Position numbers and translations under genes: made by a program
Origin: Aulostomus chinensis
Taxonomy: Eukaryota; Chordata; Actinopteri; Syngnathiformes; Aulostomidae
NCBI GenBank assembly: GCA_037954235.1
Contig: JBBMOA010000001.1
Location: 4,110,501-4,174,500, forward strand
Direction of reading: 5' to 3'
DNA length: 64,000 bases
Shown: piece by piece, positions 1 through 9,589 of the stretch
How positions within the stretch are numbered: the first letter of the stretch is position 1
Layout of the letters: each line of letters begins with the position of its first letter
Notes under the pieces: generated by a model
Told to the model about the DNA's origin: nothing
The model's input: the letters and a program-made list of their open reading frames with translations, nothing else
Database searches by the model: none

Positions 1-3000
1 GTGAGAGTTGCTACGATCCTCAAAATGATGCTACAATGAGTAATGAGAGTTGCTACGAATCTCAAAATGATGCAACAGTAATGTCGTGAGAGTTGCGACT
101 ATCCTCAAAATGATGCGACAGTGATGTAGTGAGAGTTGCTACGATCCTCAAAATGATGCTTAAGTGATGTAATGAGAGTTGCTACAAACCTAAGAAGTGA
201 TGCTACAGTGATGTGGTGAGAGTTGATACTAATTTACAAATAATGCTAAAGTGGTGTAGTGAGAGTTGCTACGAACCACAAAATGATGCTACAGTGATGT
301 AATGAGAGTTGCTACTTACCTAAGAAATGATGCTACAGTGATGTGGTGAGAGTTGCTACGAACCTCAAAATGATGCTACAGTGATGTAATGAGAGTTGCT
401 ACTTACCTAAGAAATGATGCTACAGTAATCTCGCGAGAGTTGCGACTATCCTCAAAATGATGCTACAGTGATGTAGTGAGAGTTGCTACGATCTTCAAAA
501 TGATGCGACAGTGATGTGGTGAGAGTTGCTACGATCCTCAAAATGATGCTACAGTGATGTTATGACAGTTGCTACTAACCTAAGAAATTATACTGACAGT
601 GTTGTGGTGAGAGTTGATAGTAATTTCAAAATCATGCTAAAGTGATGTCATGAGAGTTGCTTCTAACCGAAGAAATGATGCTACAGTGATGTAGGCAGAG
701 TTGCTACGATGCTCAAACTGATGCTTCCAGGAATGTAGTGAGAGTTGCTACAAACCTCAAAATGATGCTACAGTGATGTCATGGGAGTTGCTCCTAACCT
801 CAGAAATGATGCGAGAGTGATGTAAGGAGATTTGCTACAAACCTAAGAAATGATGCTACAGTAATGTCGTGAGAGTTGCGACTATCCTCAAAATGATGCG
901 ACAATGATGTATTGAGAGTTGCTACGATCCTCAAAATGATGCTGCAGTGATGTGGTGAGATTTGCTACGATCCTCAAAATGATGCTACAGAGATGTGGTG
1001 AGAGTTGCTCCGAACCTAAGAAATGATGCGACAGTGATGTAGTGAGAGTTGCTACTAACCTAAGAAATGATGCGACAGTGATGTAGTGAGAGTTGCTACA
1101 AATGTCCAAATGATGCTTAAGTGATGTAATGAGAGTGGCTACAAACCTAAGAAATGATGCTACAGTGATGTAATGAGAGTTGCTACAAATGACCAAATGA
1201 TGCTAGAGTGATGTAATGAGAGTTGCTACAAACCTATGAAATTATGCTACAGACATGTGCTGAGAGTTGATAGTAATTTCAAAATCATGCTAAAGTGATG
1301 TCATGAGAGTTGCTACTTACCTGAGAAATGATGCGACAGTGATGTGGTGAGAATTGCTACGAACCTCAAAATGATGCTACAGTGATGTAATGAGAGTTCC
1401 TACAAATCTCAAAATGATGCTGCAGTAATGTCGCGAGAGTTGCGACAATCCTCAAAATGATGCGACAGTGAAGTAGTGAGAGTTGCTAGGATCCTCAAAA
1501 TGATGCGACAGTGATGTGGTGAGAGTTGCTACGATCCTCAAAATGAGGTGGCAATGATGTAGTGAGAGTTGATACTAATCTCAAAATGATGCTGACAGTG
1601 ATGTAGTGAGAGTTGATACTAATCTCAATCTGATGCTACAGTGATGCAGTGAGAGTTGATAGTAATTTCAAAATAAAGCTATAGCGGTGTAATGAGAGTT
1701 GATTCTTCCCTAAGAAATGATGCTACAGTGATGTCATGAGAGTTGCTTCTAACCGAAGAAATGATGCTACAGTGATGTAGGCAGAGTTGGTACGATGCTC
1801 AAACTGATGCTTCCAGTAATGTAGTGAGAGTTGCTACAAACCTCAAAATGATGCTACAGTGATGTCATGGGAGTTGCTACTAACCTAAGAAATGATGCTA
1901 CAGTGATGCAGTGAGAGTTGATAGTAATTTCAAAATAAAGCTATAGCGGTGTAATGAGAGTTGATTCTTCCCGAAGAAATGATGCTACAGTGATGTAGTG
2001 AGAGTTGCTACGAACCGCAAAATGATGCTACAGTGATGTAATGAGGGTTGCTATTTACCTAAGAAATGATGCTACAGTGATGTGGTGAGAGTTGCTACTA
2101 ACCTAAGAAATGATGCGACAGTGATGTAGTGAGAGTTGCGACTAATCTCAAAATGATGGTACAGTGATGTAGTGAGAGTTGCTACGATGCTCAAAATGAT
2201 GGGACAGTGATGTAGTGACAGTTGCTACGATGCTCAAAATGATGCTTACAGTAATGTTGTGAGAGTTGCTTAAAACCTCAAAATAATGCTACAGTAATGT
2301 CGTGAGAGTTGCCTCTATCCTCAAAATGATGCGACAGTGATGTAGTGAGAGTTGCTATGATCCTCAAAATGATGTTAAGTGATGTAATGAGAGTTGCGAC
2401 AAACCTAAGAAGTGATGCTACAGTGATGTGGTGAGAGTTGATACTAATTTCAAAATAATGCTAAAGTGGTGTAGTGAGAGTTGCTACGAACCGCAAAATG
2501 ATGCTACAGTGATGTAATGAGAGTTGCCACAAATGTCCAAATGATGCTTAAGTGATGTAATGAGAGTGGCTACAAACCTAAGAAATGATGCTACAGTGAT
2601 GTAATGAGAGTTGCTACAAATGACCAAATGATGCTAGAGTGATGTAATGAGCGTTGCTACAAACCTATGAAATTATGCTACAGACATGTGCTGAGAGTTG
2701 ATAGTAATTTCAAAATCATGCTAAAGTGATGTAATGAGAGTTGCTACTTACCTGAGAAATGATGCGACAGTGATGTGGTGAGAGTTGCTACGGACCTCAA
2801 AATGATGCTACAGTGATGTAATGAGAGTTGCTACTTACCGAAGAAATGATGCTACAGTGATGTGGTGAGAGTTGCTACGAACCTCAAAATAATGCTACAG
2901 TGATGTAATGAGAGTTCCTACGAATCTCAAAATGATGCTGCAGTAATGTCGCGAGAGTTGCGACTATCCTCAAAATGATGCGACAGTGAAGTAGTGAGAG

Positions 3001-4330
3001 TTGCTACGATCCTCAAAATGAGTTGGCAATGATGTTGTGAGAGTTGAAACTAATCTCAAAATGATGCTGACAGTGATGTAGTGAGAGTTGATACTAATCT
3101 CAAAATGATGCTAAAGTGATGTAATGAGAGTTGCTACAAATCTAAGAAGTGATGCTACAGTGATGCAGTGAGAGTTGATAGTAATTTCAAAATAATGCTA
3201 AAGCGGTGTAATGAGAGTTGCTACTTCCCTAAGAAATGATGCTACAGTGATGTAGTGAGGTTTGCTACGAACCGCAAAATTATGCTACAGTGATGTAATG
3301 AGAGTTGCTACTAATCTCAAAATGATGCTAGAGTGATGTAATGTGATTTGCTACAAACCTAAGAAATGATGCTACCGTGATGTGGTAAGAGTTGATAGTA
3401 ATTTCAAAATCATGCTAAAGTGATGTAATGAGAGTTGCTATTTACCTAAGAAATGATGCTACAGTGATGTAGGCAGAGTTGCTACGATGCTCAAACTGAT
3501 GCTTCCAGTAATGTTGTAAGAGTTGCTACAAACCTCAAAATGATGCTACAGTGATGTCATGGGAGTTGCTACTGACCTAAGAAATGATGCTACAGTGATG
3601 TGGTGAGAGTTGCTACGAACCTCAAAATGATGAAACAGTGATGTAATGAGAGTTGCTACTAACCGAAGAAATGATGCTGCAGTGATGTAGTGAGAGTTGC
3701 TACGAATCTCAAAATGATGCTACAGTAATGACGTGAGAGTTGCTACTATCCTAAAAATGATGCGACAGTGATGTAGTGAGAGCTGCTCCGATCCTCAAAA
3801 TGAGGTGGCAGTGATGTAGTGAGAGTTGATACTAATCTCAAAATCAAGCTAAAGTGATGTAATGAGAGTTGCTTCTTACCTAAGAAATGATGCTACAGTG
3901 ATGGAATGAGAGTTGCTACGAATCTCAAAATGATGCTACAGTAATGTCGTGAGAGTTGCGACTATCCTCAAAATGATGCTACAGTGATGTATTGAGAGTT
4001 GCTACTAACCTAAGAAATTATGCTGACAGTGTTGTGGTGAGAGTTGATAGTAATTTCAAAATCATGCTAAAGTGATGTCATGAGAGTTGCTTCTAACCGA
4101 AGAAATGATGCTACAGTGATGTAGGCAGAGTTGCTACGATGCTCAAACTGATGCTTCCAGTAATGTAGTGAGAGTTGCTACTAACCTAAGAAATGATGCG
4201 ACAGTGATGTAATGAGAGTTGCGACAAACCTAAGAAGTGATGCTACAGTGATGTACTGAGAGTTGCTACAAACCTCAAAATGATGCGACAGTGATGTAGT
4301 GAGAGCTGCTACGAACCTCAAAATGATGCA
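1..4330 (-). repeat. Left outer 43-44 bp satellite array, subfamily A-rich
   Basis: About 100 head-to-tail copies of a 43-44 bp monomer, read on the minus strand. Its halves look like GCATCATTTTGAGGATCGTA and GCAACTCTCATTACATCACT. Alternate monomers replace TTTTGAG with TTTCTTAGGT. Copies differ from each other by several substitutions, so this is an old, diverged array. It begins before the window and stops abruptly at 4330 against the hAT-like remnant. Open frames within it are repeat by-products because 43 is not a multiple of 3. No gene is seen. Confidence 0.95.
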
Positions 4331-4503
4331 GGGTGACTTTGTGGAAAGTCTTGCACTCCCAACACAATCATTCTCACTAATGCAGTGACAGGTCAGAGCA
4401 AAGGGAGCCTCCATGTCCACAGATGTCCACATGGCAGCTGGACTTCCTTTTTCACTCCTTCCCGTTCCTCCTGGTACTTTTTAGCCACCGTTTGTTTGAT
4501 GGT
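4331..4503 (-). pseudogene. hAT/ZBED-type transposase exon remnant (downstream exon, left arm)
   Basis: On the minus strand an acceptor-like CATTTTCAG lies just before the exon at 4503. The first frame reads TIKQTVAKKYQEE. A second frame then reads MWTSVDMEAPFALTCHCI. These match the conserved order in ZBED-like hAT transposases, where K-x-x-V-x-x-x-Y precedes a D-M-W-T-S block and a T-C-H-F-I block. The join between the two parts is out of frame and shorter than usual, so the exon is broken. The remnant ends at the satellite edge at 4330. Family assignment is from memory of the motif, not a search. Confidence 0.75.
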
Positions 4504-4598
4504 CTGAAAATGACACCCAGAGTAAATCAATACATTAAAATTAGAGATGAAATAAACTGGAGATATCAACTACTGCTTTAGATCATTTCCACACAAAC

Positions 4599-4729
4599 CT
4601 TTCTGGTTGGCAAACATATGAGGCTCAAGGACCTGAACCAGTTCCCTGAACCCTTCCCTCTCAACAGTGCTGAGGGGCTGGCAGTCCTTCAGGATGAAAT
4701 TCAGCAGAGCCTCATCCAGCATCTGCTTC
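4599..4729 (-). pseudogene. hAT/ZBED-type transposase exon remnant (upstream exon, left arm)
   Basis: The minus-strand frame reads KQMLDEALLNFILKDCQPLS, then VEREGFRELVQVLEPHM. This is the segment before the catalytic core in ZBED-like hAT proteins (typical form: LDEALLNFIIKDSQPLSVVE...GFRELV). It is bounded by an AG acceptor at 4730-4731 and a GT donor at 4597-4598 on the minus strand, so it looks like a spliced exon upstream of 4331-4503. The zinc-finger BED domain and the C-terminal dimerisation region are not found. The right arm carries the same exon with F changed to L in LLNFIL. Confidence 0.8.
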
Positions 4730-5110
4730 CTGGAAGCTGGATGGTTAAAGATGAAGGAGAGAAGAAATGAATAGGAATTAATGATCAATGAAGCAACTGT
4801 GAGTCAGTTGGAGAGTGTCTGTATACCTGAGTTCATCCTGGTGGATCTGGGACTTCATTCTCATGCCTGGCCCCATCATGCCTCAGCACTGAAGAGGTGC
4901 TTTTGTTGAGATGAGACGCTTCTGTCCAACAAATGCGACATTCAACCTGCAGAAAAGAACATGAGTACTCAGCTAAAAGTTCCTTTCTTCATGGTGACTG
5001 GTGTTTCTTAGTCTTAGACCACCAGGTTTCCAATGAGGTGTCTCGGATACGTTGTTGTGTGCCGCTGAAATCCGTCCAATTCCGGCGTTGTTTCCTCATG
5101 AAATATGTTT
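4730..5110. other. Cassette segment with no recognised gene
   Basis: This lies between the hAT-like exon and the CpG-rich region. It has a few short open frames on both strands, none similar to a family I know. The same sequence sits at about 51281-51660 in the right arm. It may be intron or 5' region of the hAT-like element. Confidence 0.5.
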
Positions 5111-5113
5111 GCC

Positions 5114-5281
5114 TTAAAGCTCATTAAAGTGTTGAACCACAATATCGTTCACCATAACTGAGTCAACTTCAAGATAACCTACTTCTACATTCCAGTCCCG
5201 GCTGCTCCTGTTCTGCTGCAGTCCAGAAAACAACAACCCGATACAATTGGCGCTCCTTCCCACAGCTCCGGCCCGGATCCG
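5114..5281 (-). other. Conserved short open frame of unknown identity, 56 codons from its internal ATG (left arm)
   Basis: From the ATG at 5281 the frame starts MRIRAGAVGRSANCIGLLFS and ends with HFNEL. It is open in both arms (right copy 51109-51276) and lies in a CpG-rich stretch beside the Harbinger element. I do not recognise it. It could be the first exon of the hAT-like gene, a promoter-associated open frame, or chance. It lacks a clear signal peptide and any motif I can name. Confidence 0.25.
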
Positions 5282-5381
5282 CATGGTTCCGCTGACTGAC
5301 TGTGAGACGCGCTCCCTCCAGAGTGGCACAGCCCGATGGGGGTCCTTATCTGGCACGGGGGTAAAACAGGTGCGACTGGAA

Positions 5382-5851
5382 AGCCTGGTTTATTCTGCGT
5401 CGAGGGAACGCGTTGCTCTGCAATACACCGCCGAACCGCTAGGGGGCGTGGCTTTGTCTTTGTATTGTTTACGGGGCTCTTGTCGGATTCCTCGGTTTTC
5501 TTCCGGTCACAGACAACAATTGTTGGCCATTTGTCAGTCTTTGTAGTGCCGCGAAGAGGCGTTGTAGAGGTGGTCGTACTTGAGCACCTCCTCGATAATC
5601 CTTTCTTCAGCTTGGTCCATTTTTTCTTGGAGCCTTCACCACAGAAACTTTGAAAATGGCGGGGTTGTGCTGCGACTGAACCGGAAATAACGTTCTGAGC
5701 GGACCAATCACAGTCCTCGACGTAGACGTCACCACGCGTCGACGCGATGCGAAAACAGGATTTTTTGGAGGCGCGTTTCAGGCTACAGCGTCTGGTCTGC
5801 GTCGACGGCGTAGGTACGAATACTACTCGACACAGAAGCATAAATCAGGCT
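5382..5851 (-). mobile_element. Short non-autonomous PIF/Harbinger element (left arm)
   Basis: The ends carry matching inverted sequences: AGCCTGGTTTATTCTGCGTC at 5382-5401 and CGACACAGAAGCATAAATCA from 5828. Inside is a GC- and CpG-rich leader and the beginning of the element's second protein, a MADF/Myb-like DNA-binding protein, on the minus strand. Transposase sequence is absent between the ends, so the ~470 bp element is internally deleted. The right-arm copy is 50533-51006. A clear target-site duplication was not resolved. Confidence 0.75.
5534..5620 (-). pseudogene. Truncated Harbinger MADF-like protein (left arm)
   Basis: From the ATG at 5620 the frame reads MDQAEERIIEEVLKYDHLYN, then SSRHYKD and a TGA stop at 5534-5536. 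In fish Harbinger elements this N-terminus belongs to the accessory MADF/Myb-like protein that binds the element ends and helps nuclear import of the transposase. The stop falls where the family has a cysteine after KD (TGC to TGA). The right arm has the same stop, so the lesion predates the arm duplication. Confidence 0.7.
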
Positions 5852-5865
5852 TAAATCAGGCTTTA

Positions 5866-6188
5866 TAGTCCAACAGGAAGTTAGCATGTCAGGGATGAGA
5901 CACCCTCATAGTCCAACAGGAAGTTAGCATGTCAGGGATGAGACACGCTTATCGTCCAACAGGAAGTTAGCATGTCAGGGATGAGACACGCTTATCGTCC
6001 AACAGGAAGTTAGCATGTAAGGGATGAGACACGCTTATCGTCCAACAGGAAGTTAGCATGTCAGGGATGAGACACCCTGATAGTCCAACAGGAAGTTAGC
6101 ATGTCAGGGATGAGACACCCTGATCGTCCAACAGGAAGTTAGCATGTCAGGGATGAGACACCCTGATAGTCCAACAGGAAGTTAGCAT
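5866..6188 (+). repeat. 43-bp minisatellite, about 8 copies (left arm)
   Basis: Units contain CCAACAGGAAGTTAGCATGT followed by CAGGGATGAGACACGCTTAT, period 43 bp. Copies differ mainly at the CGCTTATC / CCTGATAG position. The right arm has about 9 copies at 50153-50513. The period matches the big satellite, but the sequence is unrelated by eye. Confidence 0.93.
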
Positions 6189-6391
6189 CTCCATGGTTCC
6201 CTTGACCAGAAGCCAGTGGGATCGTTCCATTCTGACATCTTGATTGACATTTGTCCTTCTCTTAGCTAAATAGCTGGCAATTATTTGAAAAAAAAAAAAC
6301 GTGATTTACTTTTTGTATTTTGATCTTCAGCTCATTTGCATACTTTTGTTGAAATTCTCCCCTTTTTGTCTTTTTTTTCTGCTGTTTTTAG

Positions 6392-6499
6392 CACAAAGTC
6401 CACCTGGTGCCTAAAGACCAGTTCAGCATGGACTACGTTGAACCTTCAGTCTGCTGCATCAGTACCCATGGACGGTTCCCCCCTGACAGGAGGATTCTG
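6392..6499 (+). pseudogene. Laminin alpha-like pseudo-exon 1 (left arm)
   Basis: An acceptor TTTTTAG precedes 6392 and a GT donor (GTGAGG) starts at 6500. The 36-codon frame reads HKVHLVPKDQFSMDYVEPS, then CISTHGRFPPD. This suits the region of laminin alpha chains just before the L4b globular domain. Laminin alpha-5 and alpha-3 are large secreted basement-membrane proteins with dozens of exons; only about five are present here. In the right-arm copy the donor side is altered. Assignment rests mainly on the stronger matches in the following exons. Confidence 0.6.
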
Positions 6500-6521
6500 G
6501 TGAGGAACATTAGTGGGACAG

Positions 6522-7038
6522 CGCTCTTGTTAGAACGGTTCTGATCCACCTTCCCTCCCCCTGTAGCTCCTCCTGTGTCCCCTCAGCGCTCTTGTTAGAA
6601 CGGTTCTGATCCACCTTCCTCCCCCTGTAGCTCCTCCTGTGTCCCCTCAGCGCTCTTGTTAGAACGGTTCTGATCCACCTTCCCTCCCCCTGTAGCTCCT
6701 CCTGTGTCCCCTCAGCGCTCTTGTTAGAACGGTTCTGATCCACCTTCCCTCCCCCTGTAGCTCCTCCTGTGTCCCCTCAGCGCTCTTGTTAGAAGGGTTC
6801 TGATCCACCTTCCCTCCCCCTGTAGCTCCTCCTGTGTCCCCTCAGCGCTCTTGTTAGAACGGTTCTGATCCACCTTCCCTCCCCCTGTAGCTCCTCCTGT
6901 GTCCCCTCAGCGCTCTTGTTAGAACGGTTCTGATCCACCTTCCCTCCCCCTGTAGCTCCTCCTGTGTCCCCTCAGCGCTCTTGTTAGAAGGGTTCTGATC
7001 CACCTTCCGTCCCCCTGTAGCTCCTCCTGTGTCCCCTC
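6522..7038 (+). repeat. 65-bp intronic minisatellite, 8 copies (left arm)
   Basis: Eight nearly identical 65-bp units, each containing CTCTTGTTAGAACGGTTCTG and ending CTCCTGTGTCCCCTCAG. Each unit end is a pyrimidine run plus CAG and so resembles a 3' splice site. The array lies in the intron between laminin pseudo-exons 1 and 2. The right arm keeps the same copy number at 49312-49829. Open frames across it (repeats of DQNRSNKSAEGTQEE on the minus strand) are by-products of the repeat. Confidence 0.94.
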
Positions 7039-7115
7039 GATTCGTGATTGGAAACATCGGCGGTTCAGGAAAGAAAACATGTACCATTGAACATCGCTCT
7101 CATCCTTCTACTCAG

Positions 7116-7240
7116 AACGCTGCGGTGGACTCCACCGTGTCCAGGCTTTGGGCAGATACGTCTTCATCCTCCACCACCACCAGCCGCTCCACCCCACCCA
7201 CCCTGTGCAGGTCTACATTACCAGGGTCGGATCTGGCAGG
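7116..7240 (+). pseudogene. Laminin alpha-like pseudo-exon 2, L4b domain (left arm)
   Basis: After an acceptor CTACTCAG the frame reads LHRVQALGRYVFILHHHQPL, then HPTHPVQVYI. The pattern GRYVF-hydrophobic-H-x-x-QP-x-HP-x-x-PVQV is the hallmark of the L4b domain of laminin alpha-3/alpha-5. A GT donor follows at 7241. Joining to the next exon in this frame is not clean, which fits a decayed gene or a mis-set boundary. Confidence 0.75.
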
Positions 7241-7325
7241 GTGGAGGATCTTTGATTCATCTTAGCTTTCCTGCTCCGGCTGTTTGAGAAACATTCAAAT
7301 GGAGATGGTTGTTTGTGTCTTTCAG

Positions 7326-7463
7326 GCCACGCCAACGCCTCCTTCTGTCCCCACGCTTACGGCTGCCGAAACGTGCCGGTGTCTGAAAACCAGATCATTG
7401 TGGATGTGCCGGACCACCAGGTCCTCCTCACCTGCAGGTTCCTGCAGGCAGAGCCCTGTGGTG
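7326..7463 (+). pseudogene. Laminin alpha-like pseudo-exon 3, L4b domain, frameshifted (left arm)
   Basis: The acceptor TGTCTTTCAG leads into HANASFCPHAYGCRNVPVSE, then NQIIVDVPDHQVLLT. HANASFCPH-x-x-GCR is a strongly conserved laminin L4b signature. Near 7437 one base is missing: the continuation VPAGRALWW, which matches the family's VPEGRWLW, lies in another frame. The donor is GTAGGT at 7464. In the right arm the acceptor reads TTTAAG. The single-base deletion is a clear pseudogene mark. Confidence 0.82.
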
Positions 7464-7585
7464 GTAGGTTTCCTGCTCCTCTGCTGGACTGATACCCTCT
7501 CCCTTTCCCGACACGTATCTGCTGTTTCTACTCTGTGCCTCCTTCTCCTCTGTCAGGCCTGGACTTCTTCCTTCTGTCTCTCCAG

Positions 7586-7705
7586 GATTACGTCCTGGTG
7601 GTGCCTGAGAGCAGCTCCAGCTCCAGCTCCCTGAACCAAGAACCACTGGAGAAATCTGACCACTTCATCAGCAACTGTGGCCTCAACAGCTTTCATGTCA
7701 AGTCG
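7586..7705 (+). pseudogene. Laminin alpha-like pseudo-exon 4, end of L4b domain (left arm)
   Basis: Starting after TCTCTCCAG, the frame reads DYVLVVPESSSSSSSLNQEP, then LEKSDHFISNCG. This matches laminin alpha-5 DYVLVVPE...EPLDKS-DFIS-C, with a serine run from AGCTCC repeats. An upstream acceptor at 7556 would add LDFFLLSLQ, which does not fit the family. The 3' boundary at 7705 (before GTGTCT) is approximate. The segment the family normally has before the next exon is not evident. Confidence 0.78.
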
Positions 7706-8069
7706 GTGTCTCTCAGCCTGAGTTGGTCCATGTTCTGTATCCCTGAATGTTCTAGAGGAACTAAACTGGGCCTGACTGGGACGCTTCTGTCTGCTCAGAT
7801 TTGGGTTGTGAATGCATTCAGATGTCATTTACAAGCATTGGAACTAAAGACCTGAGCCTCAAGAAGATTTAGTTCTTGATTTACTTTCTCTTGCAGGGTT
7901 TCACTTTGTGCTAATTTTCTTTTTAAGATCTTTGTTTTTTTGTTGTCCTTCCATTTAGCAAGTTTGGCTAAGAACCGTTTCCCCACTAAACTAATTTTCC
8001 TAAAATGTCTCGCTAACATTTCCTTTTTCTCTGTCGTCCCTCCTGTCCTTCGTCTCCATTCTGTCTCAG
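7706..8069 (+). other. Intron of the laminin-like pseudogene (left arm)
   Basis: Non-coding sequence between pseudo-exons 4 and 5, with pyrimidine-rich stretches leading to CTGTCTCAG at 8069. The short open frames on both strands here look incidental. The same sequence is at 48281-48644. Confidence 0.6.
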
Positions 8070-8249
8070 CTCAGCTGTGTCTCTTGGGCTCTCTTCAACA
8101 ACGGCGCCCTGCCTTGTGCCTGCCATGAGGTTGGAGCTGACAGTGACACCTGCGAGTCATTTGGTGGTCGGTGCCGCTGCAGGCCCCACGTGATTGGCCG
8201 AGACTGCTCCATGTGGGCCGCGGGTTGCTGGGGATTCCCCACTGCAGAC
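8070..8249 (+). pseudogene. Laminin alpha-like pseudo-exon 5, laminin-EGF repeat (left arm)
   Basis: The acceptor CTGTCTCAG and the donor GTGAGT bound 180 bp. The frame reads WALFNNGALPCACHEVGADS, then CESFGGRCRCRPHVIGRDCS. This is the laminin-EGF repeat that follows the L4b domain; the string HEVGA...FGG-C-C--HVIGRDCS is closest to alpha-5. Expected CSRCA(T/A)GYWGFP reads CSMWAAGCWGFP: one disulfide cysteine has become tryptophan and the conserved tyrosine has become cysteine. With the frameshift in exon 3 this marks a non-functional copy. Confidence 0.85.
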
Positions 8250-8360
8250 GTGAGTGTCAGATTGGATGAATGATGAGTAATAAGGGCTTTTAATGATGGG
8301 TGAGAGGACAGACCAAAGCAACCTGTCCAACCATCAGAGGACAGTTTGTTGTTCTAGTTT
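8250..8360. other. Junction between laminin-like pseudogene and inner satellite (left arm)
   Basis: About 110 bp of unique sequence after the exon 5 donor, ending GTTGTTCTAGTTT. The first satellite monomer follows directly at 8361. The identical junction, inverted, is at 47990-48100. Confidence 0.7.
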
Positions 8361-9589
8361 CAACTCTTACTACATGACTCTCAGCATCATTTTTAGGTTA
8401 CTCGCAACTTTCACTACATCACTGTCGCATCATTTTGAGATCATTAGAAATTCTTCTGACATCACTGTCGCATTATTTTAAGGTTGGTAGCAACACTTAC
8501 TACATGACTGTCAGCATCACTTTGAGGTCATTTGAAACTTTCACTCAATTATTTTTAGCATCATTTCGAGTTCATTAGCAATTCTTACGACATCACTGTC
8601 GCATTATTTTAAGGTTCGTAGCAACTCTTACTCCATTACTGTCAGCATCATTTTGAGTTCATAAGTAATTCTTACTACATCACTGTCGCATCATTTTGAG
8701 ATCATTAGCAATTCTTACTACATCACTGTCACATCATTTTGAGATCATTAGCAATTCTTCCGACATCACTGTAGCATTATTTTGAGGTTATCAGCAGCTC
8801 TTACTACATGACTGTCAGCATCATTTTTAGGTTACTCGCAACTTTCAAGACATTACTGTTAGCATCGTTTCGAGTTCATTAGCAATTCTTACTCCATCAC
8901 TGTCGCATCATTTTGAGGTTCGTAGCAACTCTTACTACATGACTGTCAGCATCACTTTGAGGTAATTCGAAACTTTCACTACATTACTGTTAGCATCATT
9001 TGGAGTTAATTTGCAATTCTTACTACATCACTGTCCCATCATTTCATATCATAAGCAATTCTTACTACATCACTGTCGCATCATTTTGAGATCATTAGCA
9101 ATTCTTCTGACATCACTGTAGCATTATTTTGAGGTTTGTAGCAACTCTTCCTACATGACTGTCAGTACATTTTGAGTTTATTAAGCAACTTTCACTACAT
9201 TACTGTTAGCATTATTTTGAGTTCATTAGCAATTCTTACTCCATCACTGTCGCATCATTTTGAGGTTCGTTGCAACTCTTACAACATGACTGTTTGCATC
9301 ACTTTAAGGTTGTTCGAAACTTTCACTTCATTACTGTTAGCATCATTTTGAGTTCATTAGCAATTCTTACTCAATCACTGTCGCATCATTTTGAGGTTCG
9401 TTGCAACTCTGACTACATGACTGTCAGCATTACTGTAAGCATCACTGAGTTTCTTAGCAACTATCACTACATTACTGTTAGCATCATCTTGAGTTCATTA
9501 GCAATTCTTTCGACATCACTGTCGCAATATTTTGAGGTTTGTAGCAACACTTACTACATGACTGTCAGCATCACTTTGAGGTTATCGAT

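Larger units (their letters stand above)
4331..8360 (+). repeat. Left cassette of the giant inverted duplication
   Basis: This 4.03 kb block reappears in reverse complement at 47990-52060 with high identity by eye (a few differences per kb plus small indels). From low to high coordinate it holds hAT-like exon remnants, a CpG-rich stretch with a short Harbinger element, a 43-bp minisatellite, a 65-bp minisatellite and laminin alpha pseudo-exons. The right copy is about 40 bp longer, which is close to one extra unit of the 43-bp minisatellite. Both edges are satellite DNA. Confidence 0.93.

Noticed and set aside
1..4330. CRISPR-like array of short regularly spaced repeats
   Set aside because: There are no unique spacers: the whole 43-44 bp period is repeat sequence. 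The context is vertebrate and has no cas genes.
6510..7087. Repeated peptide DQNRSNKSAEGTQEELQGEG on the minus strand
   Set aside because: It is the translation of the 65-bp intronic minisatellite (65 is not a multiple of 3, yet indels keep frames open locally), opposite to the laminin-like exons.
6392..8249. A functional laminin gene
   Set aside because: Only five exons are present, with a frameshift, a lost disulfide cysteine and satellite DNA on both sides.
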